Part shown: piece by piece, positions 1 through 7,561 of the stretch | Position numbering within the stretch: position 1 is the stretch's first letter | Layout of the letters: every line of letters begins with the position of its first letter | From: Alphaproteobacteria bacterium | GTDB lineage: Bacteria; Pseudomonadota; Alphaproteobacteria; Rickettsiales; JADKJE01 | NCBI GenBank assembly: GCA_016722515.1 | Contig: JADKJE010000009.1 | Coordinates: forward strand, 1-64,000 | DNA length: 64,000 nucleotides | Direction of reading: 5' to 3' | Translations under genes and position numbers: made by a program | The notes under the pieces: model-generated | Told to the model about the DNA's origin: nothing | Seen by the model: the letters and a program-made list of their open reading frames with translations, nothing else | The model's database searches: none

Positions 1-696
1 CATGTTGGCTGGTAGCACTGTGTTGCCGAGTCCAGCTTTCGCGGCTGCAATCGTACCGGCAAGGCTGGGGCTGGTGTAGGCTATGGCCACGGCTTTTGCT
101 TTATCCAGCGCAACCAGAGCCCGCGCACGATATATACAAGGCTGCGGTGATAATACTAACGAAAGTGGTTCCTCCGGTGTGGTGATCGGAAGCTGCCCAT
201 ACCAGAGGTTCAGCCAGACTTTTGTGCCCCCCTTGGTGGCTTTGGGGTCGCGCTTCACCAGTATCACATCGTAATCACCGCGCCGGAAACCATCGATTAG
301 GTTCAGCGTGAGATCGCATGATACATTAAGCTGCACTACGCGGATGGTGCTGGAAGGACGAAAGAACCTCGGGTAATAATGGGTGGCAAAATCCTCCGGC
401 GTGCCGAGGCGTATTTGTCTTCTAACATCCGGCTCCCTCAGGCGACTATAGGCTTCCCACTGCAGCTGGATAATGCGCTTAAGTAGCCAAGGAAAATCTC
501 GCCCTGATCGGTGAGCTTCACCTTGCGCCGGGCGATCAAAGAGTTGGCATCCCAAACCATCTTCGAGCTTCTAACTTATTTGTAGCTAAGAGTCGGTGTG
601 TTCGCCTAACCACTTCCGCCGCATGGCTGAACGTGCCTGTTTCTGCAATGGAAAGCTAAAGCTCTTTAGCGTTAGGGTATCGGTGTGGAATGGCAT
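1..696 (-). pseudogene. LysR-family regulator, frameshifted
   Basis: Read on the minus strand from an ATG at 696, the first residues (MPFHTDTLTLKSF) and, after a frame change, the helix-turn-helix stretch IAETGTFSHAAEVV match the start of LysR-type regulators. Another frame change gives KLEDGLGCQLFDR, then RRKVKLTDQGEIFLGYL in a second frame, then the effector-binding domain (QIRLGTPEDFATHYYPRFF and onward). No single frame covers the gene, and the shifts needed are several small indels, so it is a pseudogene unless the sequence has indel errors. It is cut by the window edge at its 3' end. It stands divergent to a broken SbtA-like transporter, the usual layout of a LysR activator and its target. 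Confidence 0.8.
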
Positions 697-801
697 GCTT
701 TACCTATGAGTTATTCTCATACTATATATGATAACTATTAATTTTCAATATGGTTAATTCCATCGTAATCTTAACTTACTAACCACAAAAGCAAAGAATT
801 T

Positions 802-1788
802 TATGGAATTCTGTACCTCATATCCCAAAACATACTCTCTCCGCCATTCAATTCTTTGCCCTTGGCATCGCAGCGGGGTTTCGTAAATCAGACCTGGAAG
901 TACCAGATAGCATCAGCCGGTATCTTTCCATCTATCTGATGATGGCAATCGGTCTGAAAGGCGGCGTAGCCATCGCTAATACGCAAGAATTTACACCACA
1001 GATATTATTAGCCATTAGTGGTGGATTCGCGGTGAGTCTTCTGCTGCCGTTTCTTTCCCTACAGCATCTTGCGACTAACCACGAATCTTGATCGCCCAAC
1101 GGCTGCTGCCGTTGCCGCGCATTACGGCTCGATCAGTATGGTGACCTTCGCCACCGCCACCACCTTCTTAAAAAGTAACGACATCGCTTACGCAGGCTAT
1201 ATCGTAGCCATCCTCGCGCTGATGGAAGCACCGGCTATTCTTACAGGACTTTTTATCGCACTTAAAACCGCAACCGAAACACGCACTCACAAAAGGAAGA
1301 GAAAACTCTCCCGCGAGATTTTACGAACGGCGCTGAACTGCTGCTTTTCGGAGCATTTCTAATTGGCTGGATTACTGGCCAGCCGGGTTTTTGATAAGGT
1401 ATCAGGCTTCTTGGATGCGCCATTTCCAAGGCATCCTCTGCCTGTTCCTCCTCGATATGGGATTGCTGGTGGCCAAGAACCTGCATCACCTCAAGAGCTT
1501 AACTTGGCCGCTGGCGCTGTTTGCGCATCTACATGCCAATCATCGGCGCAAGCATTGGCGTTAGCATCGAGTTGGCCCATCGGCCTTGCAGATCGGCACC
1601 GGCATTGCTCACGGTGTTGTGCGGTAGCGCCTCTATATCGCAGTGCCTGCTGCTATGCGCCTTGCCCTGCACTGCAGAAGCTAAGGCTGCGATTTATGTG
1701 CCGATGAGCCTTGCCATTACCTTCCTTTAACGTGACGCTGGGCATCCCACTCTATTTCGCCATCGCCACCCGACTGCTTAACCACTAA
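802..1788 (+). pseudogene. SbtA-like sodium/bicarbonate symporter family (DUF897), frameshifted
   Basis: Pieces in different frames line up with the sodium-dependent bicarbonate transport family permease. They are a start at 802 with LYLISQNILSPP, then IQFFALGIAAGFRKSDL and YLMMAIGLKGGVAIA (840-1080), then AAAVAAHYGSISMVTFATA and YIVAILALMEAPAIL (1100-1250), FQGILCLFLLDMGLLVAKNL (about 1430), MPIIGASIGV (about 1535) and the end VTLGIPLYFAIATRLLNH up to a stop at 1788. At least four frame changes are needed. In the intact family these are membrane helices of an inner-membrane bicarbonate importer. The divergent LysR remnant next door suggests a former regulator-transporter pair. Confidence 0.75.
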
Positions 1789-1809
1789 CCGAAAACCGGA
1801 TCTTGGAGT

Positions 1810-2306
1810 TTATTGAGGTGATTGAGAGCATCGCAATTTCTTTAGCATGAGATATTCGTCATAGTAGTCATTTCCAATTTTCAGTGCGTCCGGCTCTGAC
1901 TATAAACAAATAAAGCCATGCTTTTTATATAGTGCAGTAGCGGCCTCATTATTTGTGGCAACCGTTAGATGGATTTGTTCATGTGTCGGCTTAACATACC
2001 CTAACATGCTCAACTAAAGTGCTGGCAATGCCCTTGCGATATTCTGGCTTTACATAAAGTCCAAATAGTACAGCACGGTGTTTAAGATTGCCGGGCTGCA
2101 TTGCAAATATTCCGACTAGACCTACCATTTCGCCATCTGTTTCATAGGCAAACATTGTCCCTCTTCTGAGGGAATCATGAACCATGCTTCATCTTGTTCT
2201 GCACATTTTCAAATGACTCACCAAATGATTCAGGATTAAGTTTGACGGCCTCAAGCCTTAATACTTTCCACTGCTGAAAATCATTTTCTGTAAGTTGCAG
2301 AATCAC
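1810..2306 (-). pseudogene. GNAT family N-acetyltransferase, frameshifted
   Basis: A GTG at 2306 opens ILQLTENDFQQWKVLRLEAV and continues to NPESFGESFENVQNKM. A frame change near 2195 leads into FAYETDGEMVGLVGIFAM and FGLYVKPEYRKGIASTLVEHV, the acetyl-CoA binding part of GNAT proteins (V-K-P-x-Y-R-K-x-G-I-A). A further shift near 2010 gives QIHLTVATNNEAATALYKKHGF, then one in-frame TAG before SEPDALKIGNDYYDEYLML. The parts together make a complete GNAT domain of usual length, so this is a recently broken gene or a run of sequencing indels. The substrate is unknown. Confidence 0.75.
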
Positions 2307-2443
2307 TGTTAGAACCGCTCATCTCGTTGAATTGCCCAATTTCTATCCAAATCCGAGCAAATTGGGTATCGGAAATTTAGAACCAGAGCCAACTCTTTGT
2401 CCCACACGGAATTGAACCGCTTTTGCGTATACTAGTTCTGAAG

Positions 2444-2528
2444 TGGTGCCCCTGGCCGGACTCGAACCAGCACGCCTCGCGGCAGTAGATTTTGAGTCTA
2501 CCGCGTCTACCAATTCCACCACAGGGGC
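2444..2528 (-). tRNA. tRNA-Leu (anticodon CAA)
   Basis: On the minus strand the sequence starts GCCCCTGTGG and ends CCAGGGGCACCA, a full acceptor stem with encoded CCA. The anticodon arm is GTAGA-CTCAAAA-TCTAC, giving CAA. The long variable arm (TGCCGCGAGGCG) and the T-arm GTTCGAGTC fit a class II leucine tRNA of 85 nt. Confidence 0.96.
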
Positions 2529-2725
2529 AACGACAGATCACGGAGGATAACTTAGAATGATAGATAAAGGCAAGTGTTTTTTGAGTGGGGTGTCGTCTGT
2601 CTTCTCATTTTTTATACGATATCAACGTGAAAGCATTGCCATTACGATAAGAAAAAGGAGCGCTTACCTATAATCGGCAATCCAGCACAATAGTGAATAC
2701 GCTGCCGCCGTAATTCCTCATGTCC

Positions 2726-3235
2726 TTACCTGGATGCATTCAATGCTTTGGCATGTTTCAAGTGCTCACTCAGTGTCGGCAATGTTTCCGTAGCAAATTC
2801 TTTTAATACAGGATCTTCACCGTTTCTTGAATAATCCGTAAACAGGCTCACAGCCTCTTTATGTGCTTTTATTTGCTCTTTGATATAGAGCTTCTCATAC
2901 TCTTCACCTGATGTTCCCTCAAGTTCTTTAATGATTTTTTGATGTTTTTCATCAAGCTTATCCGTGGCCTGTGCATGTGATTTTTTAGAATTATGCAGCG
3001 CTTCTGTCAGCTTATGTGCTGTTTTAGTATGATCATCAATCATGCGTTGAGCAAAATTCTTAATTTCAGCATCTTGTGATTTTTCAAGGGTAATTTTGCC
3101 AGCTTCCATTTCGAATTCATTGGCAACGGATGCTTCATGAACAAAATCTTTATCAGAAGTAGAGGCATAAACAGCAGCTGAAGCCATACAGATCAAGCTA
3201 ACCATACCAACCATCATTACAGTGTGTTTTTTCAT
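2726..3235 (-). CDS. DUF4142 family exported protein
   Basis: The 169-residue protein starts with a clear signal peptide (MKKHTVMMVGMVSLICMASAAVYA). The rest is one DUF4142 domain: FVHEASVANEFEMEAGKITLEK, then FAQRMIDDHTKTAHKL, then a second helical pair ending LPTLSEHLKHA. DUF4142 proteins are ferritin-like four-helix bundles of the periplasm. Their role is not established, though they often sit near stress genes. The gene is alone on the minus strand between tRNA-Leu and the pnp terminator, with about 230 bp of upstream DNA for its own promoter. Function is inferred only to the fold level. Confidence 0.85.
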   Translation of the reverse strand: MKKHTVMMVGMVSLICMASAAVYASTSDKDFVHEASVANEFEMEAGKITLEKSQDAEIKNFAQRMIDDHTKTAHKLTEALHNSKKSHAQATDKLDEKHQKIIKELEGTSGEEYEKLYIKEQIKAHKEAVSLFTDYSRNGEDPVLKEFATETLPTLSEHLKHAKALNASR

Positions 3236-3407
3236 AACTATCCTTTATCCAACTCTATTATGTCTATCAGAGCGCCTATGATTTTGACGCGCCATCCCTC
3301 TATCGTTACGGTAACAGCATCGAAATAAATTTCCCATAGACAGTTGGGGATAAATTATAAAGAAATGATAAATGTTGGAATCGCTGTCCATCACCGAACA
3401 TTAGAAT

Positions 3408-3446
3408 AAAAAAAAACTCCCCTCCAGATTTGGAGGGGAGTTTTTA
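3408..3446 (-). terminator. Rho-independent terminator of the pnp operon
   Basis: A near-perfect hairpin (CTCCCCTCCA / TGGAGGGGAG around GATT) is flanked by A-runs on the left and T-runs on the right. In the minus direction the stem is followed by a run of nine T, right after the pnp stop. The T-run on the other side means it may also work on the plus strand. Confidence 0.92.
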
Positions 3447-3467
3447 ATGTGTCTCTTAAACGTCTAA

Positions 3468-5918
3468 TTAGAAGAAACGACGTTTTTTCTTAGGCGCTTC
3501 ACCGCCATCGAAACCATCATTATTAAATTCACGAGGTTGAGCTTGAGGCTCACGTGGTTGCTCGCGATGCTCATGAGACTGGTGCTCATGATGCTCACGA
3601 GGCTCTCTGTGTTCACGATGATCACGATCGCCGCCACGGTTTTCACTACGGCCACCTCTATCGCCACCGCGGTCACCGCCACGGTCGCCTCTATCACCAC
3701 GATCACGACGCTCGCCTCTGTCGCCACCACGGCCGCCTCTATCACCACCACGGTCACCACGAGAATCGCCACGACCACCGCCACCGCTACGACGCGGAGC
3801 TTCAGCATCATCTAATGCGCCTTCAGCAACTTCACCGGTTTCCTGGTTAACGCGTTTCATAGACAGACGGAATTTACCGCGATCAATACCAAGTAATACG
3901 ACTTTAACCACATCACCTACATTGAGATGATCCTCAACTGCATGAACACGTGCGTCCATAATTTCACTGACGTGAACCAGACCTTCGCGGGCACCCATGA
4001 ATCTAACAAAAGCACCAAATTCAGCCGTTTTCATGACCGGACCTTCATAGACTTTACCTACTTCAGGTTCGTCAATAATGCCAGTGATCATTTCAAGAGC
4101 TTTATCAAAGTTAGCACCTTGCTGAGCAAAGATATTGACCTTACCTGTGTCATCAATATCAATCTTACAACCGCTAAGCTCGGTAATTTCACGAATCACT
4201 TTACCGCCTGTTCCGATAATTTCACGAATCTTGTCGGTTGGTACCATCAAGGTATGAATACGTGGAGCGTTTTCACTCAATTGAGCATGTTCAGGCAGCG
4301 AAGATTTCATAACCGATAAAATATGTAAGCGGCCAGCTTTTGCTTGATCCAGTGCTTTAGACATAATCTCGGTAGTGATACCGTTAATTTTAATATCCAT
4401 TTGCAGCGCAGTGATACCGTTTTCAGTACCAGCCACTTTGAAATCCATATCGCCCAGATGATCTTCATCACCGAGGATATCAGACAATACCGCATATTTA
4501 TCGCCTTCAAGGATCAACCCCATGGCAATACCAGCAACAGGAGCTTTAAGCGTAACGCCTGCATCCATCATCGCCAACGTTGCACCACAGACGGTAGCCA
4601 TAGACGACGAACCATTTGATTCGGTAATCTCAGACACGATACGCATTGAATATGGGAATTCCATACGGTCAGGAAGCATTGGACGAATTGCACGCCAAGC
4701 CAGTTTACCGTGACCAATTTCACGACGTCCAGGTGGACGCAATTGAGTGGCTTCACCAACAGAATAAGGAGGAAAATTATAATGCAACAGGAAATGCTGC
4801 TTACGATCACCTTCTAGATCATCGATAATCTGCTCATCTTGAGACGTACCTAACGTGGCCACTACGATCGCTTGCGTCTCACCACGAGTGAAAAGTGCCG
4901 AACCATGCGTACGTGGCAAAATGCCTGTTTCGCAGACAATTTGACGAATATCAGAAAGACTACGGCCATCAATACGTTTGCCGTTATCCAAGATATTACC
5001 ACGAACAATTTCGCTCTCTAATTTTTTAATTAAACCAGAGGTGACCAGATCGTCATAAGCTTCGGCTTGTGCCGCTTTAACCGATTCTTTGGTTGTCGCT
5101 TTAACCGCATCAATCTTCTCATGGCGAGCTTGTTTTTGACGCTCTTCATAAGCCGTACGGAAACCAGCTTCCGCCTGAGCTTTAACGCTTTGATATAAAG
5201 CGCTGCGATCAGGTACTTGGAAAGCAAATGGAGTAGGATTCACTGCTGCTTTAAATGATTCGATCAAATCGATCACCGGTTGCATTTGTTTATGACCCGA
5301 ACTCACTGCTTCCAACATAATCGCTTCAGACAGTTCGCTTGCTTCAGACTCAACCATTAATACGGATTGTCTGGTTCCGGCAACAACGAGGTCAAGTTGC
5401 GTTCCTTCTAAATCGGCGGTTTGCGGATTATAGATATATTGGCCATCTTTATACGCAACTTTAATACCAGCAACAGGTCCTTCAAAAGGAATACCCGAAA
5501 TAGCCAGCGCCGCAGAGGCACCTACCAAAGACGGAATATCGCTGTCATTTTCACCATCATACGAAAGAACCGTACAGACCACTTGGGTTTCATGATAAAA
5601 CCCATTTGGAAATAACGGACGAATCGGACGATCGATCAAACGTGAAATTAACACTTCACGTTCTGATGGTTTACCTTCACGTTTGAAGAAGCCACCAGGA
5701 ATCTTACCGGCGGCATAGGCTTTTTCGATGTGGTTCACTGTCAAAGGAAAGAAATCCACATTTGGATTTACTTTCTTTGAAAAGGTTACTGCACACAAAA
5801 CGGCAGTTTGACCATACGTTACCATGACCGCACCATCTGCCTGACGGGCAAACTTACCCGTAGACAACGTCAGGGTGCGACCACACCACGTTATTTCTTT
5901 CTTAATTTCATTAAACAT
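3468..5918 (-). CDS. pnp: Polyribonucleotide nucleotidyltransferase with long RGD/His-rich tail
   Basis: PNPase degrades RNA 3' to 5' phosphorolytically and is a degradosome partner. The 816-residue protein has two RNase PH cores (start TWCGRTLTLSTGKFARQADG; second core with RTHGSALFTRGETQA), a KH domain (IREIIGTGGKVIREITE, about 555-620) and an S1 domain (VYEGPVMKTAEFGAFVRF, about 625-695). Family members are about 700 residues. Here about 108 extra residues follow, first Gly/Arg/Asp repeats (GGRGDSRGDRGG and similar), then His/Glu/Arg-rich, ending KKKRRFF. The gene follows rpsO by about 50 bp and ends at a strong terminator. The repetitive tail creates long spurious open frames on both strands. 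Confidence 0.98.
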   Translation of the reverse strand: MFNEIKKEITWCGRTLTLSTGKFARQADGAVMVTYGQTAVLCAVTFSKKVNPNVDFFPLTVNHIEKAYAAGKIPGGFFKREGKPSEREVLISRLIDRPIRPLFPNGFYHETQVVCTVLSYDGENDSDIPSLVGASAALAISGIPFEGPVAGIKVAYKDGQYIYNPQTADLEGTQLDLVVAGTRQSVLMVESEASELSEAIMLEAVSSGHKQMQPVIDLIESFKAAVNPTPFAFQVPDRSALYQSVKAQAEAGFRTAYEERQKQARHEKIDAVKATTKESVKAAQAEAYDDLVTSGLIKKLESEIVRGNILDNGKRIDGRSLSDIRQIVCETGILPRTHGSALFTRGETQAIVVATLGTSQDEQIIDDLEGDRKQHFLLHYNFPPYSVGEATQLRPPGRREIGHGKLAWRAIRPMLPDRMEFPYSMRIVSEITESNGSSSMATVCGATLAMMDAGVTLKAPVAGIAMGLILEGDKYAVLSDILGDEDHLGDMDFKVAGTENGITALQMDIKINGITTEIMSKALDQAKAGRLHILSVMKSSLPEHAQLSENAPRIHTLMVPTDKIREIIGTGGKVIREITELSGCKIDIDDTGKVNIFAQQGANFDKALEMITGIIDEPEVGKVYEGPVMKTAEFGAFVRFMGAREGLVHVSEIMDARVHAVEDHLNVGDVVKVVLLGIDRGKFRLSMKRVNQETGEVAEGALDDAEAPRRSGGGGRGDSRGDRGGDRGGRGGDRGERRDRGDRGDRGGDRGGDRGGRSENRGGDRDHREHREPREHHEHQSHEHREQPREPQAQPREFNNDGFDGGEAPKKKRRFF

Positions 5919-5969
5919 TATGAATCCTTTCCCGCTAGCCAGGATGCGCCAGTCCCAGACAATTAATAA

Positions 5970-6239
5970 CTACTTACGTAAGCCCAAACGCTTAATCAAA
6001 TTCTCGTAACGCTCAGTATCTTTGCGTTTAAGATAGTCTAACAAACGGCGGCGGCGCCCTACCAAAATTAACAAACCACGGCGAGAGCTAAAATCTTTTT
6101 TGTTTGTTGACAAATGCGCCGTCAGGTTGTTGACACGCTCAGTGATAATAGCGACTTGAACCTCTGGGGAACCTGTATCGCCTTTAACTTGAGCAAATTC
6201 TTTAATTAATTCTTGTTTACGTGCTGCTTCAATCGACAT
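5970..6239 (-). CDS. rpsO: 30S ribosomal protein S15
   Basis: At 89 residues this is full-length S15, a primary binder of 16S rRNA in the 30S platform. Conserved stretches are visible: GDTGSPEVQVAIITERVNNL, then DFSSRRGLLILVGRRRRLLDYL and the C-terminal YENLIKRLGLRK. It lies between truB and pnp, the classic rpsO-pnp order. The start at 6239 follows an AGGAG-like site (TAGGAGAAGATCG). Confidence 0.99.
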   Translation of the reverse strand: MSIEAARKQELIKEFAQVKGDTGSPEVQVAIITERVNNLTAHLSTNKKDFSSRRGLLILVGRRRRLLDYLKRKDTERYENLIKRLGLRK

Positions 6240-6256
6240 CGATCTTCTCCTAAATA

Positions 6257-7159
6257 TTAAAGATTAATAATCCGTTTTGGTTTCAACATTCCCCCTTGGC
6301 AAACACCAAAGGCTAATAACGAACCCTCAAAAACCACCCTTACTTCTGTTTGTGTTTGGGTAGCTGCGATGGCCTCTGTTACTGGAATGACTTGACCAAA
6401 ACGAAGTCGCTTTGCTTGCTCGCTATTAACGGACAGAACCGGGATGTCGTCCAGCAGCCTATCCAACGGCAATAAAGCTTTTCCTAGGTCGGCATTATGC
6501 ACCAACTCCTCACACTTATCTAGTGAAATCGTATCCGCTTCCACAAATCGCCCCAATTTAATACGGCGCAACATGCTAATATGTCCACACGCTCCTAAAT
6601 GACGGGCTAAATCCCTGGATAACGAACGTACATAGGTGCCTTTAGAGCAATGAACTTCAAAGGTCGATTGCCCGTTATCAGAGCCTAAACATACAAATGA
6701 ATAGAGATGAACCCTGCGCGATTTCAGTTCAAATTCCTGCCCTTGCCGTGCTAAATCATAGGCACGCTTTCCATCAACTTTGATAGCAGAAAACTGTGGA
6801 GGAATTTGGTCAATCTCTCCGGCAAAATGGCTAAGTGCCTCTTTAATGGCATCATCAGAGGGAAGGACATCCGAGACAGCGGTTATCTCCCCTTCTCTAT
6901 CCTCGGTAGAGCGTGATTCTCCCCATTGGATGCTAAACCGGTAAGCCTTATCAGCACATGTAACATAACCAGCGGTTTTGGTTGCTTCACCTAGGGCCAA
7001 CGGCAAAATACCCGTGGCCAAGGGATCTAATGTTCCCGCATGTCCTACCTTTTCACCCACCAGGCGCTTAATTTTCGCAACCACTTGAGCAGACGTAATA
7101 CCCTCAGGTTTATCAATTAACAACCAACCATGAGTCCCTGGTTTCGCAGAATTAATCAT
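6257..7159 (-). CDS. truB: tRNA pseudouridine(55) synthase
   Basis: TruB makes pseudouridine 55 in the T-loop of tRNAs. The 300-residue protein has the catalytic-Asp motif GHAGTLDPLATGILPLALGEATK, the KAYRFSIQWGESRSTEDREG strand, and VHCSKGTYVRSLSRDL further on, all in family order. It overlaps the end of rbfA by 8 bp, so translation is likely coupled. The small C-terminal part is divergent, as is common in this family. Confidence 0.97.
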   Translation of the reverse strand: MINSAKPGTHGWLLIDKPEGITSAQVVAKIKRLVGEKVGHAGTLDPLATGILPLALGEATKTAGYVTCADKAYRFSIQWGESRSTEDREGEITAVSDVLPSDDAIKEALSHFAGEIDQIPPQFSAIKVDGKRAYDLARQGQEFELKSRRVHLYSFVCLGSDNGQSTFEVHCSKGTYVRSLSRDLARHLGACGHISMLRRIKLGRFVEADTISLDKCEELVHNADLGKALLPLDRLLDDIPVLSVNSEQAKRLRFGQVIPVTEAIAATQTQTEVRVVFEGSLLAFGVCQGGMLKPKRIINL

Positions 7160-7556
7160 CCTGCTCCTCTTGATGGCTGATATGAGGGATTTCGTCCTGA
7201 TCGGGAGTATAACTGGCCAAAAATCTTACTTCCGCAGGGACCGTATCAATCACAAAATAAAGCTCAGGCGAATAACGCAAATTCAGTTTAGGAGTAATGG
7301 AGCGCCTGATTTGCTGGCTTAATTCGTTCAATAATTTAACCGCAATCTTCGCATCCTCAGTATTCATAATCGTCACAAAAATTTTGGCGTGACGCAAATC
7401 CTGAGACACGTGAACCAACGGGATATCAATGAACGCGCCTTTTAATTCAGGCTCATAAAAACCAGTCGTCGTAAAATACTCATACAGGCTCCGTTGAACC
7501 AGTTGGCCTACTTTTTTCTGACGTGGTGAACCGCCTTGCGGAAACATTTTACTCAT
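7152..7556 (-). CDS. rbfA: Ribosome-binding factor A
   Basis: RbfA binds the 30S subunit and helps mature the 5' end of 16S rRNA. This 134-residue protein shows the KH-like fold signature: R-Q-K-K-V-G-Q-L-V-Q-R-S-L near the start, VSQDLRHAKIFVTIMN, then LNLRYSPELYFVIDTV. It begins 6 bp after infB ends and overlaps truB, in the usual order. Confidence 0.95.
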   Translation of the reverse strand: MSKMFPQGGSPRQKKVGQLVQRSLYEYFTTTGFYEPELKGAFIDIPLVHVSQDLRHAKIFVTIMNTEDAKIAVKLLNELSQQIRRSITPKLNLRYSPELYFVIDTVPAEVRFLASYTPDQDEIPHISHQEEQDD

Positions 7557-7561
7557 AGAGG

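Noticed and set aside
83..274. Plus-strand open frame of 63 codons
   Set aside because: Antisense to the LysR remnant, with no family match.
3560..3790. Tandem repeat in pnp tail considered as a CRISPR or mobile repeat
   Set aside because: Units are short, irregular and in frame with the protein; there are no spacers.
3537..3850. Long open frames on both strands over the pnp tail (e.g. plus 3537-3815, 3554-3850)
   Set aside because: They are shadows of the repetitive Gly/Arg/Asp/His codons in pnp; composition is a repeat artefact and no start site or family fits.
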